From Bacillus horti (GTDB lineage Bacteria; Bacillota; Bacilli; Caldalkalibacillales; JCM-10596): 64,000 nucleotides of DNA. The notes beneath the pieces were generated by a model. That model did not search any database and was not told the DNA's origin. It was given only the letters and a program-made list of their open reading frames with translations. This document shows, in pieces, positions 55,384-64,000 of this stretch. The translations under genes and the position numbers were made by a program. Each line of letters starts with the position of its first letter. Position 1 is the stretch's first letter. The stretch spans positions 1 to 64,000 of the forward strand of contig NZ_JAUSTY010000022.1 of the NCBI RefSeq assembly GCF_030813115.1, written 5' to 3'.

Positions 55384-55981
55384 GATTCCGATCAAGAGTA
55401 CCTGAACTACCTCATCCGGTATGTCCAGACCAGTGCTCTTATGCCCACAAATACATCATGAAGAGTTTTACAGAAGCTAACAAATTACTCACATCTTAAC
55501 TGATCAAATTCCAGACATACTGATCGTGCATCAGGATTTACTCACTCAGATTGATTCTTTATCTACCTCCACGCTGGTGATTAAGCTACTAGAGCACCAT
55601 ATCCCTTTTGATACAACCGACCTATACTCCGTTTACAGATATCAGCCCTTCACCCTGCTATTTCAAAATATCTCTGACTAAATACAGCATAGAGGAAACT
55701 CTGTAAGCTATGATATGGAGCGATTACAAACACGAGTTATTTCTATTTTTTCACCCGTAGGAGGAGTAGGTAAAACAACACTAGCATTAAATTTATGCGT
55801 ACTTTTATCCAATCAAGACTATCGTACCCTTTATTTAAACCTTGAAGAATTGTGTTCTATGTATCCATTATTTCAACGAGAAGATGCTGATCCATTTTCA
55901 CGATTGATTTATTCCATTTACGCACACCCTGAACAGCAGATATTTACTTTAGATCAAGCTGTTTGCTATGATGCAAGGTAA
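55384..55981 (+). pseudogene. Remnant of a receiver-like/ParA-type (CpaE/TadZ-like) ATPase
   Basis: Successive frames give pieces of one protein: D-S-D-Q-E-Y-L-N-Y-L-I-R-Y-V, then D-Q-I-P-D-I-L-I-V-H-Q-D-L-L, V-Y-R-Y-Q-P-F-T-L-L-F (a receiver-like domain), and finally an open 88-codon frame (55715-55981) with Walker A S-P-V-G-G-V-G-K-T-T-L-A-L-N-L. Stops and frameshifts separate the pieces, and the ATPase is cut short after about 88 residues. The N-terminal receiver fold plus ParA-type ATPase recalls CpaE/TadZ proteins of pilus systems. Confidence 0.65.
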
Positions 55982-56184
55982 AACTCTCTTATTTCCCTCC
56001 TCTGTACGCCGGCACCAATTAATATCCTTTATTACAAAATGTGAGCAATCATTAATTAAACTTGATATATTTGGATACAATATGTTAACTAAAATTCAAA
56101 AAATAAAAAAATGTAAAATATATGTTTACAAATAATTATAAATATGATAAATTATTTGAAAAACAAACTGAAATTGGTGAAAAA

Positions 56185-56547
56185 ATGAATTCTACTAGAA
56201 AAAAAATTTATTTTATTTTACTAGTATTAATAATAATTCTGATGTTTTATATATCTGACAGTTATACTGTAGCTTATGAACATGTGAGATTGTTGAGTAT
56301 AGATAATGAAAATAATCATATACTTGTTGCTTATATATTGGAGGATGAAGTGTTGCTCGATTTTATTATAAATGTTCCAAAATCGATAGTTTACAGAGGA
56401 AACTATTCTACATTTGATGTTAAAGACAAGGATTTGTATGAAATATTGGAAATAAATAAAATGTACATAATAAAGTATGACTATTTTGATTTTCTCTTTT
56501 TAAATTTTTTTGGAAAAAAATTGATCATGATAGAGGAAAAACCTTAG
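56185..56547 (+). CDS. Small protein with N-terminal membrane helix, unknown
   Basis: A 120-residue, very AT-rich gene. One membrane helix (I-Y-F-I-L-L-V-L-I-I-I-L-M-F-Y-I) precedes an outward domain of about 90 residues with a beta-rich look. It is not recognised. The frame extends to 56122, but ATG 56185 gives the normal charged start (M-N-S-T-R-K-K). The ribosome site is weak. Its base composition differs from the core genes, in line with an acquired region. Confidence 0.5.
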   Translation: MNSTRKKIYFILLVLIIILMFYISDSYTVAYEHVRLLSIDNENNHILVAYILEDEVLLDFIINVPKSIVYRGNYSTFDVKDKDLYEILEINKMYIIKYDYFDFLFLNFFGKKLIMIEEKP

Positions 56548-56623
56548 AAAGGGGGGAATTTAGTATAATTTGAATTCCTCTACATCAATTTTTTATAAAA
56601 TTCTAACAAAGAAGGTGAATTTA

Positions 56624-57616
56624 ATGAGAAGATTTCTATATTTATCATTAGTAACAACAATAATAGTTACTGTTTTTCTATCATTTCAAACTGGAATTAG
56701 TGCTACTATGGACACTCCAATTAATATAAAGTTAGAGAGTGGTTTAGACATATACATTGATGCCGATGGAAGATTACTTCCTATTGAGGAATTTGATTCA
56801 GTAGATGATGAGAGCATGGATGAGTATTTGATTCAGATGGGCTTCCCAAAATGGTATGTAGACAAAATGACAATTGAAGATAAGGAATACCACTTATCAT
56901 TAGGTGGAAAAGTTGTTTACTTTGGAACAGAAAATTTAACTAGGGAATATCAAGCATTGGACGGTACTATTTACGAAGTTAGTAATAATAACATTGATGA
57001 AATTAGGGATATACAGGAAAAAGACTTTAAAATATTGAGCAATCAAGGATTAGAAGTATCACCAAATTTTATTGAAAATCAAGAAATTGAATTAATGTGT
57101 GAAACTGAATTTAATAACGGATGTTCAGATGGAAAGTGGATGGCATATACTTATGCAGTAAAATTACAAGATTTTAGCTCCACTCAGTACAGGTATCTCT
57201 TTAGGGTGAATTCAGAGTGGTCTGATACTCCAGTTGCTGTATTTTATGATAGTATGGGGATGCATTGGGGAGTAAATGGACAACCAGTTGGTCAAACTGC
57301 TTATGGAAAAAGAATGTTAGTCTTTGGGTCAACTTTACATGAGTTTAATCTTAGTGTTGATGAAAGCAGTAATTTTGGATTGAAGACAGGAAATATTTTG
57401 TTAGAGTGGGCAGATTATCAAAATGCATATATTGAACAACAAGTTCTTGTTAGTAAATCACTAGATGGGCATCAACTAGCACTTTCAAGTGCATACACGC
57501 ATCCTTGGACCCCGGGTACACTATCTGTCAGTATTGGGATAGCAGGGATTTCGTTTAGTGGAATTGGGATAGGGGATAGATGGTCTTGGACGGCTAATTT
57601 TACAGTAGGAAATTAA
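56624..57616 (+). CDS. Secreted protein of unknown function
   Basis: A 330-residue protein with a clear signal peptide cleaved near I-S-A (about residue 28). The mature part has an acidic helical segment (about 60-130) and a C-terminal beta-rich, Ser/Trp-rich domain that ends with repeated G-I/S-I-G-I-A-G-I-S-F-S-G-I-G-I-G-D-R-W-S-W. No family recognised. ATG 56624 after GAAGGTG. It is the best preserved gene of the AT-rich island, and may be an exported effector or bacteriocin-like protein, but no evidence decides this. Confidence 0.6.
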   Translation: MRRFLYLSLVTTIIVTVFLSFQTGISATMDTPINIKLESGLDIYIDADGRLLPIEEFDSVDDESMDEYLIQMGFPKWYVDKMTIEDKEYHLSLGGKVVYFGTENLTREYQALDGTIYEVSNNNIDEIRDIQEKDFKILSNQGLEVSPNFIENQEIELMCETEFNNGCSDGKWMAYTYAVKLQDFSSTQYRYLFRVNSEWSDTPVAVFYDSMGMHWGVNGQPVGQTAYGKRMLVFGSTLHEFNLSVDESSNFGLKTGNILLEWADYQNAYIEQQVLVSKSLDGHQLALSSAYTHPWTPGTLSVSIGIAGISFSGIGIGDRWSWTANFTVGN

Positions 57617-57684
57617 TATCTTTTTAAATCAAGCGAATATATCCAAACTAGAATTTTACATATGCCTTGATTAAAACGGAGTTA

Positions 57685-57718
57685 GATCTACCCTTCTACT
57701 AAAATGAAAGGGTAGATC
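57685..57718 (+). terminator. Hairpin after the secreted protein gene
   Basis: An 11-bp perfect stem GATCTACCCTT (57685-57695)/AAGGGTAGATC (57708-57718). There is no clear T run, so terminator function is tentative. The following stretch to 58177 shows only short, broken frames (for example one reading V-L-E-I-P-K-L-F-E-E-E-Q-D). Confidence 0.4.
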
Positions 57719-58177
57719 ATAGCTATTTATATATCATACATTAGTAATACGGTCTAAATACTCCCAATATTTAGGGCAATTATGGTTCTTGTATTAATTC
57801 CATCATATACAGAATGACTAAGTTAATCATCCTGATGCTATTTGGAACGAGACAAACAAGTATTTGGGATTCAGTTGTGCATTTTTTTAGGAATATTTCA
57901 ATATATTAGAAGGATATACCATAAAAATCTCTGAACCAAAGAGGTACGATAAACCTATTGACCCGAAAAAAAGAATTTGAATCATTTTATGCGCCTCAGT
58001 AGTCTATATATATCCTTAAAGTGTATAAAAAGGATAAGGAGAAGAAAAATATTTGTTGGTTGAGGAAGACTTATTTCTCAAAAAGTTTGATCAGCAACTT
58101 AAAGTGTCTAAGTTTATTACATCCCAGTTAGGTTGAGTTTGTTAAGCACGGGTTAGTGCTAGAGATACCAAAGCTGT

Positions 58178-58438
58178 TTGAAGAAGAGCAAGATATTTGA
58201 TACGCTTAAGCTTCTAAGAAAGGAACTTGCCCTAGAAAACGGTGTTCCGGCCTACATGATTTGTGGGGATCAAGTGCTAAGATCCATCGTAACCCAAAAA
58301 CCAGAGGATGCTGAACAGCTTATTATGGTGAATGGAATTGGGGAAAAGTTTGTTGAGAAGTATGGAGACGAATTTCTTAATGCTTTAAATGAATCTGTTG
58401 AAATAGATAATGAACGACAAGAAGAGAATGTAGGGTAA
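58178..58438 (+). pseudogene. HRDC-domain remnant (RecQ-type C-terminus)
   Basis: An 86-codon frame with the HRDC pattern I-F-D-T-L-K-L-L-R-K-E-L-A...G-V-P-A-Y-M-I-C-G-D-Q-V-L-R...V-N-G-I-G-E-K-F-V-E-K-Y-G. This domain normally ends RecQ or related helicases, where it binds nucleic acid. The frame just upstream (E-I-P-K-L-F-E-E-E-Q-D) is shifted, and no helicase core is present, so this looks like the tail of a lost gene. It could still be expressed from TTG 58178. Confidence 0.6.
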
Positions 58439-58484
58439 TGAAGTGCAGATGTTAAACTAATGGATACTATTAGGCTATAAAAGT

Positions 58485-58530
58485 AAGAGTGATGGTATAT
58501 TCTCTAGGATATAGCATCACTCTTTTGCTT
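58485..58530 (+). terminator. Terminator after the HRDC remnant
   Basis: AAGAGTGATG (58485-58494) pairs with CATCACTCTT (58515-58524), followed by a T-rich run. Confidence 0.8.
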
Positions 58531-58630
58531 TTTGTTGCGTGACTAGCAAGCCATTAACTGCTAGTCGGTGCAAGTCTGACTAAGTAGATCTCGTAAAAGG
58601 ACAAAGGGAAGCTGATCCAAGCGTAGGAAA

Positions 58631-58930
58631 TCATTTTTTGCCTAGCTTCAACAGCTTGATCAGGCTAACAGCCATACAAATAAAATAAATAGCATAGAAG
58701 AGGACAAAGGTTAAATAGATGAATGAATAGATATCAAATTCAATGAAAACATCTAATTTATAAATGATAATAAGAGCTAAACTAAGACTATAAAATGAAA
58801 AAGCCATATCAAGCAGCGTCAAATACATTTTGTTCTTACTGTTTTTTAATAAAGCTAGCCCAACACGAATGATAAAGTAAGCAAGTAACCCAAAAAATAA
58901 GTAATGCGGTAACATCCCAAGTTCATTCAT
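58631..58930 (-). CDS. Small three-helix membrane protein, unknown
   Basis: A 99-residue minus-strand protein with three to four hydrophobic segments (F-F-G-L-L-A-Y-F-I-I-R-V; M-A-F-S-F-Y-S-L-S-L-A-L-I-I-I; I-Y-L-T-F-V-L-F-Y-A-I-Y-F-I) and a Lys-rich end. No family recognised. ATG at 58930 follows a GGAG site. It is divergent from the next small membrane protein gene. Confidence 0.6.
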   Translation of the reverse strand: MNELGMLPHYLFFGLLAYFIIRVGLALLKNSKNKMYLTLLDMAFSFYSLSLALIIIYKLDVFIEFDIYSFIYLTFVLFYAIYFICMAVSLIKLLKLGKK

Positions 58931-59101
58931 AATCTCCAGCCAACCTTTCAGAACTTTTGACAGAATCTACGATATTAATTCCTTAAATGTTAATATATTG
59001 ATAAGGGATAATATGTATCATATATGCAACCGTGTGTCTACGCAACTAACAAGGAAAAAAGGAATTTATGATGAATGTGGGAGCAAGAAAGGGAGCAAAT
59101 C

Positions 59102-59338
59102 ATGAATATTAAAAGCTTGCAGGTAGTCTTACTATTAGTAGGGGTTATTTCATTTGTCTATGGCTGGCTACAGAGCGTGTCTTTTCCAGTACGATCTGAA
59201 GAGCTCGAAAGAATACTATTAAGTAAAACAGTCAAGCAGTACGTTTTTATGGCTGCTGCAGTCATTCTATGGATTATCACATATTGTCTGTATGTTATAG
59301 AAATGGAAGTAGCTAAAATTAAAAAAGATAATGTTTAG
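59102..59338 (+). CDS. Small two-helix membrane protein, unknown
   Basis: A 78-residue protein with two membrane helices (V-V-L-L-L-V-G-V-I-S-F-V-Y-G-W; Y-V-F-M-A-A-A-V-I-L-W-I-I-T-Y) separated by a charged loop, and a Lys-rich tail. ATG 59102 lies 8 nt after AGGGAG. Function unknown. Confidence 0.55.
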   Translation: MNIKSLQVVLLLVGVISFVYGWLQSVSFPVRSEELERILLSKTVKQYVFMAAAVILWIITYCLYVIEMEVAKIKKDNV

Positions 59339-59509
59339 GAAAATTAAGGTGTGTAATCAAATTAAGATATATCAATACGTTTTATTCAAAACGGCTTTTC
59401 GGAATGATTACAGGCTAGGGTTAATAATCTTGTAAGGATGCGTTATTTAACGATAGATGTAATGATGTAGAACTCATTTCATTTATATCAAAAGTTAGGA
59501 GTGATTAAA

Positions 59510-59959
59510 ATGCCTAGTGGTACGTATACAACGACCATACCAATGCCAGTACACAAGGTGTGGAGCTTTGTTAAAGATGTGAATAATTGGGCTCCTTTAG
59601 TTCCAGGCTATCAAGGTCATGAACAAATTGACGAAAACACATTTAATTGGACATTCAAGGTAGATGTAGGCTTCTTCAAACGAGAGGTACAGCTACAGAT
59701 AAAGTTTACAGATTGGCAGGAGCTAACAAAGATCAGCTATAATCTGAATGGGATAACGGATCAGTTCTCAGGTGAAGGCTATTTTGAATTTAAGGCTAAG
59801 GGGCAAGATTCCACTCAATTAGAGGGTTATTTAGAGCTAACAGCCAAAGGAGCGATGGCTTCCATGATCAATTCCTTTCTAAAGTCTGCTGTGCCTCAAA
59901 TGGTGGAGGAGCTAAGCAAGGAAATAGCGGAAAAGATTAAGGAGCAAGAGCAGAGATAA
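59510..59959 (+). CDS. CoxG-like SRPBCC-fold protein
   Basis: A 149-residue START/SRPBCC-superfamily protein, CoxG/polyketide-cyclase-like. It has M-P-V-H-K-V-W-S-F-V-K-D-V-N-N-W-A-P-L-V-P-G-Y near the N-terminus and a long C-terminal helix (V-P-Q-M-V-E-E-L-S-K-E-I-A-E-K-I). The fold binds hydrophobic ligands; no specific role can be given. ATG 59510, 8 nt after AGGAG. Separate transcription unit with a terminator downstream. Confidence 0.8.
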   Translation: MPSGTYTTTIPMPVHKVWSFVKDVNNWAPLVPGYQGHEQIDENTFNWTFKVDVGFFKREVQLQIKFTDWQELTKISYNLNGITDQFSGEGYFEFKAKGQDSTQLEGYLELTAKGAMASMINSFLKSAVPQMVEELSKEIAEKIKEQEQR

Positions 59960-60050
59960 GATAGTCCTGCAACTTCAATCTAAACAAAATGTAACCTTAA
60001 ATATGAGGTGTAAAAGGATGAGTCTAATCTAAGCCGAAATCATGCTAAGG

Positions 60051-60090
60051 AGAGTTACCTAACAAAGTTATTTATAGGTAGCTCTTTTTT
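60051..60090 (+). terminator. Terminator after the CoxG-like gene
   Basis: AGAGTTACCT pairs with AGGTAGCTCT (G-T and mismatch tolerated), followed by TTTTTT. Confidence 0.65.
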
Positions 60091-60117
60091 ATTAGCTGAT
60101 ATAGGACAAGCACATGT

Positions 60118-60158
60118 GACCCAATTGCTAGGAATTGGGTCAAGGAATATGATATACT
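60118..60158 (+). promoter_or_regulatory. Extended -10 promoter with overlapping palindrome, TPR-trxB operon
   Basis: GACCCAATT-(6 bp)-AATTGGGTC (60118-60141) is a perfect inverted repeat just upstream of TGA-TATACT (60150-60158). The -35 element would fall inside the palindrome, so binding there should affect initiation. The binder is unknown. Confidence 0.5.
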
Positions 60159-60198
60159 ACTGGCAAACAACATGAAGTAATGTTGACGGAGGATCATT

Positions 60199-61884
60199 AT
60201 GATAAAACAAGATCGTAAAACAATAGGAAAAACAAATGTCATATCGGTCTATTTTGATGCTGAGTTCTTCTTCGAGAGGGGTCTGCACTCCTTCCAGCGT
60301 TATGATTTTCCTAAGGCGTTGAAATATTTTCGTAAAAGTGTGGACCTAGATCCGCACCATTCCAAATATTTAGTGCACCTTGCTGCTGTATATACAGAGC
60401 TGGGAAACTATGAGGAAAGCAATCGCTTACTGACGTTTATCGTTAATAGCATTGATTCCTGCTTCACCGATTGCTATTACTATATGGCGAATAACTATGC
60501 GCATTTGGGTAATTTTGATCAAGCTGAGCGTTACGCCTTATTATATATCCAAGAAAGTCATGACGGCATTTATGTGGAGGAAGCAGAAGAGCTTCTAGAT
60601 TTTATTTGCTTTGAGCTAGACCGTGAACCTAGGGAGCTGGATCAGGAGAATCAGCTTATTGTTCAGCATGAAAAAGCTAGGATAGCTTTAGAGCAGGGGA
60701 AGTTTGTTGAAGCAACGAGACTGCTAAAAGAAATGGTAGAGGAGCACCCTCACTTTTTAGCGGCGCGCAATAATTTAGCATTATCCTACTACTACCTAGG
60801 GAAATATGATGAGGCAATGGGTGTTATTGAGGAGATCTTAGAACGAGATCAGGCGAACCTGCACGCTCTTTGTAACCTTGCCGTATTTCTATATCATAAG
60901 GAAAAGCAGGAGGAGGCTAAGCAGCTACTTGCTGGCTTGAAAAAGGTACAGCCCTTCCACCCTGAGCACCAATACAAGCTTGCCACAACATTGGGTATAC
61001 TAGGGGAAGATCAGCGAGCATTTGAGCTTTTTTCATCTTTATCCAAAAGGGGCTTGATGGAAGACTCAAGTTTGTATCATTATATGGCTGTTGCTTCTTA
61101 TAATATTGGGAGAGAAGCTAAGGCTTTGGAATATTGGACAAAACTAAAGCAGTTGAACCCAAGCTGTGAAATTGCCGAATACTATTTAAATATTCTAGAG
61201 GACAAGGAGCTTATCCAAACAACGGAAAGACTTCCTTATCATTATCAGCTTCCCTTTGACGTACAGCTGAAAAAAATGGATTGGTTTGTGAACGGAAGGA
61301 TTCCTAAGAACCTTATGCAAGATCCATTAATCCGTTCCTCCTTGCTGTGGTCACTACGCTATGGTGATCGAGATACGAAGCTACAGGTCCTGCAATCCTT
61401 TGAATTATTAGCCGATGAAGAGGTTGAGGAAGCGCTACGTCAGTTTATCCTTGAGAAGGAAGAGGAAGATTATATTAAAAAAGTAGCGATCTTTGTCCTT
61501 CGTCAGATTGGAGCGAAAACTCCATATACAGCTAATTTATGCGGTCATTTGATTGAAATTGACCAGCAAACGATTGAAGAACGGTTCCCACATTGGATGG
61601 AAAACTGGCAGAAGGTATCTAATTGCTTAAGAAAATACATGGAAGGTCAGTATGACCTTCTAGAGCATCAGGAAGCACAAACGATTTGGAGTAGCTTTTT
61701 AGAGCAGATTTACCCCGATCTTCCTCAAATTCGAAAAGCAGAGGGCTGGGCGGCTGCTATTGAATATTATATGCTGGTTCGTAAAAAGAAGAAGGTTAGC
61801 AAAATAGAAATTGCTGAGCGCTATGACATTTCCGTTCAAACGCTGAGCAAAAACCTAGACCTATTAAAGCAAGCATTTTCCTAG
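60199..61884 (+). CDS. TPR-repeat protein upstream of trxB
   Basis: A 561-residue soluble protein. N-terminal TPR units (residues about 20-120) and a second TPR block (about 155-320: A-L-E-Q-G-K-F-V-E-A-T-R-L-L, N-L-A-L-S-Y-Y-Y-L-G-K-Y-D-E-A) are followed by a helical C-terminal half. It ends in a helix-turn-helix-like segment I-A-E-R-Y-D-I-S-V-Q-T-L-S-K-N-L. It is found before trxB in many Bacillaceae; its role is not known. ATG follows GGAGG. Confidence 0.8.
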   Translation: MIKQDRKTIGKTNVISVYFDAEFFFERGLHSFQRYDFPKALKYFRKSVDLDPHHSKYLVHLAAVYTELGNYEESNRLLTFIVNSIDSCFTDCYYYMANNYAHLGNFDQAERYALLYIQESHDGIYVEEAEELLDFICFELDREPRELDQENQLIVQHEKARIALEQGKFVEATRLLKEMVEEHPHFLAARNNLALSYYYLGKYDEAMGVIEEILERDQANLHALCNLAVFLYHKEKQEEAKQLLAGLKKVQPFHPEHQYKLATTLGILGEDQRAFELFSSLSKRGLMEDSSLYHYMAVASYNIGREAKALEYWTKLKQLNPSCEIAEYYLNILEDKELIQTTERLPYHYQLPFDVQLKKMDWFVNGRIPKNLMQDPLIRSSLLWSLRYGDRDTKLQVLQSFELLADEEVEEALRQFILEKEEEDYIKKVAIFVLRQIGAKTPYTANLCGHLIEIDQQTIEERFPHWMENWQKVSNCLRKYMEGQYDLLEHQEAQTIWSSFLEQIYPDLPQIRKAEGWAAAIEYYMLVRKKKKVSKIEIAERYDISVQTLSKNLDLLKQAFS

Positions 61885-62913
<1,029 letters not shown>

Positions 62914-62950
62914 AACCAATTAGAGCTAGGTCCACATTTTTTCATCAATT

Positions 62951-63078
62951 TGTAATCTGATCTTAATCATCTTGTAATACAAATGAAATATTTATGGGGT
63001 ACACTATAACTAAGTAATTGACCCCCTTTTTAAAATATTACTTTAGCGCAGGTGAAATATCCTGCGCCCTTTTTTTTT
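62951..63078 (+). promoter_or_regulatory. 11-bp-phased TGTAAT boxes and short transcript with terminator
   Basis: TGTAAT (62951), CTTAAT (62962) and TGTAAT (62973) are spaced exactly 11 bp apart, as expected for a WalR/PhoP-type response regulator. A TATAAC/TACACT -10-like region (about 63000-63010), ACCCCCTTTTT (63021 region) and a terminator GCGCAGG (63046-63052)/CCTGCGC (63061-63067) plus a long T run follow. This copies the layout at 36598-36708. The terminator also ends trxB. Confidence 0.5.
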
Positions 63079-63079
63079 C
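63046..63079 (+). terminator. Terminator downstream of trxB
   Basis: A perfect 7-bp GC-rich stem GCGCAGG/CCTGCGC with an 8-nt loop, followed by CC and ten T. Confidence 0.9.
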
Positions 63080-63093
63080 GACTACTTCTTCGT

Positions 63094-63156
63094 GAGACTT
63101 CTATTGAAGCTTTTTCTATCCTCAAGCCATCTTCATTTTCCATGAGCACATGTAGA
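63094..63156. repeat. Possible diverged copy of the dispersed repeat
   Basis: The ends, CTTCTATTGAAGC and ACATGTAG, match the two ends of the copy at 46134-46213 in order and spacing, but the middle differs. It may be a decayed or variant member of the family. Confidence 0.35.
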
Positions 63157-63234
63157 AAAATCCTCCTTTTTTAAGTAGTCACCTTTCTTTACCTAAAGTA
63201 CGTATGGTGGTATGCTTACATTGAGGTGACAAGT

Positions 63235-63687
63235 GTGCAAAGAATAACGAATTGTATCTTACACGATCCAGCACGAGATCAAATTCTGCTTTTACAGAAG
63301 CCTAGTAGAGGCTGGTGGGTTGCGCCAGGCGGGAAAATGGAACCTTATGAAACGATAACCGAATCCGTTGTTCGTGAATATAGAGAAGAAACAGGGCTAA
63401 TCGTTCAAAATCCTGAGCTTCGAGGTATATTTACCATCGTTGTAGAGGAAGAGCAACAGATTAAGGATGAATGGATGATGTTCACGTTCTACGCCCAACA
63501 GTACTCAGGTGAGCTACTTACTCACTCTCCAGAAGGACTTTTGAAGTGGCAGAATCCTGAAGATATAGCTAAGCTTCCAAAGGCGGAAGGGGACCAATTG
63601 TATTTTGATCACATATTACGATCTCCAGACATTTTCATAAAACGATTTAGATATACACCAGAATACAATTTAATCTCTGTGGAATAG
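63235..63687 (+). CDS. yvcI: NUDIX hydrolase (YvcI-like)
   Basis: A 150-residue NUDIX enzyme, related to 8-oxo-dGTP/nucleoside-diphosphate hydrolases. The NUDIX box is G-G-K-M-E-P-Y-E-T-I-T-E-S-V-V-R-E-Y-R-E-E-T-G. The start M-Q-R-I-T-N-C matches B. subtilis YvcI and sets GTG 63235, with GAGGTGA upstream. It lies between trxB and rapZ, as in other Bacillus genomes. Confidence 0.9.
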   Translation: MQRITNCILHDPARDQILLLQKPSRGWWVAPGGKMEPYETITESVVREYREETGLIVQNPELRGIFTIVVEEEQQIKDEWMMFTFYAQQYSGELLTHSPEGLLKWQNPEDIAKLPKAEGDQLYFDHILRSPDIFIKRFRYTPEYNLISVE

Positions 63688-63701
63688 GAGGCGTGTAGGT
63701 G

Positions 63702-64000
63702 ATGGAAAAATCGATTCAGCTCATTATTATTACAGGTATGTCCGGTGCGGGGAAGACGGTGGCTGTACAGAGTATGGAGGATTTAGGTTATTTTTGTGTA
63801 GATAATCTTCCACCTGTGTTTATTCCTAAGTTTCTAGAGCTGATTGAACAGTCATCTGGATCTATTCAGAAGGTGGCCTTGGTTTTGGATTTAAGAGGGA
63901 GAGAATTCTTCGATTCTTTGCTTCATGCGATGGATCAATTGGATCAAAAGGAGCATTTTCAGTACCAAATCTTATTTTTAGATGCCAACGACGATGTGCT
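63702..64000 (+). CDS. rapZ: RapZ-like nucleotide-binding protein (5' part only)
   Basis: The first 99 codons are inside the window. Walker A is [11 protein letters not shown], followed by [15 protein letters not shown] and D-L-R-G-R-E-F-F, the RapZ/YvcJ signature. In B. subtilis YvcJ is a GTPase/ATPase of the yvcIJKL cluster; in enterobacteria RapZ controls GlmZ RNA. ATG 63702, 10 nt after AGGAGG. The gene continues beyond the window edge. Confidence 0.93.
   Translation, partial: MEKSIQLIIITGMSGAGKTVAVQSMEDLGYFCVDNLPPVFIPKFLELIEQSSGSIQKVALVLDLRGREFFDSLLHAMDQLDQKEHFQYQILFLDANDDV

Noticed and set aside
51354..58630. Intact prophage suggested by the AimR-like receptor
   Set aside because: No integrase, terminase, capsid, tail or lysis genes are present in the region, and no attachment sites were seen.

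Overview
The window is chromosomal DNA from a low-GC, endospore-forming type Firmicute of the order Bacillales. Shine-Dalgarno sites are strong, TTG and GTG starts are common, and many genes have recognisable Bacillus subtilis relatives (des, yhbD plus a bactofilin, yhaO-yhaN, pgi, ytkL, ytoI, sinI-sinR, tapA-sipW-tasA, trxB-yvcI-rapZ). The species cannot be named from the sequence alone. No tRNA, rRNA, CRISPR array or complete insertion sequence was seen.

Layout. 1-4.5 kb: a tandemly duplicated promoter/operator, a PadR-HAAS-membrane protein operon, the desaturase Des, and a YhbD-like regulator with a bactofilin. 4.6-19.2 kb: a long catabolic operon with an oligopeptide ABC transporter, a PepV-type dipeptidase, two M24 (Xaa-Pro type) peptidases, an XRE-cupin regulator, a DapA-family lyase and a two-gene FAD/Fe-S amino acid dehydrogenase. 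The best reading is uptake and breakdown of (hydroxy)proline-rich peptides. 19.4-25.5 kb: a TPR protein and a very large Kelch/Ig-like/SLH surface protein whose reading frame is broken near its 5' end. 26-28.4 kb: a polar amino acid ABC transporter. 28.5-30 kb: a c-di-GMP-I riboswitch with terminator in front of a GAF-GGDEF protein. 30-38.6 kb: housekeeping genes (yhaO-yhaN, pgi, ytkL, ytoI).

38.7-46 kb is a biofilm-matrix locus: sinR and a small sinI on the minus strand, then tapA-sipW-calY-like-tasA, an LPNTS-anchored protein, a class D sortase and a catalytically dead sortase homologue. A second c-di-GMP-I-like riboswitch lies immediately upstream of sinI. Near-perfect SinR boxes, including a 16-bp palindrome, lie in the sinI-tapA interval. 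Together they suggest that c-di-GMP feeds into the SinI/SinR switch at the RNA level.

46.3-51.4 kb: a YtpI-like protein and an FtsX-type ABC exporter with a lipoprotein. 51.5-58.6 kb is an AT-rich, partly decayed accessory stretch. It holds a type I toxin-antitoxin pair with a 27-residue holin-like toxin, an AimR/Rap-like peptide receptor with one intact and one degenerate signal-peptide gene, a frameshifted VanZ gene, remnants of a receiver-like/ParA-type ATPase and of an HRDC-domain protein, and unknown secreted proteins. 58.6-64 kb returns to core genes: small membrane proteins, a CoxG-like protein, a TPR protein, trxB, a NUDIX hydrolase and the start of rapZ.
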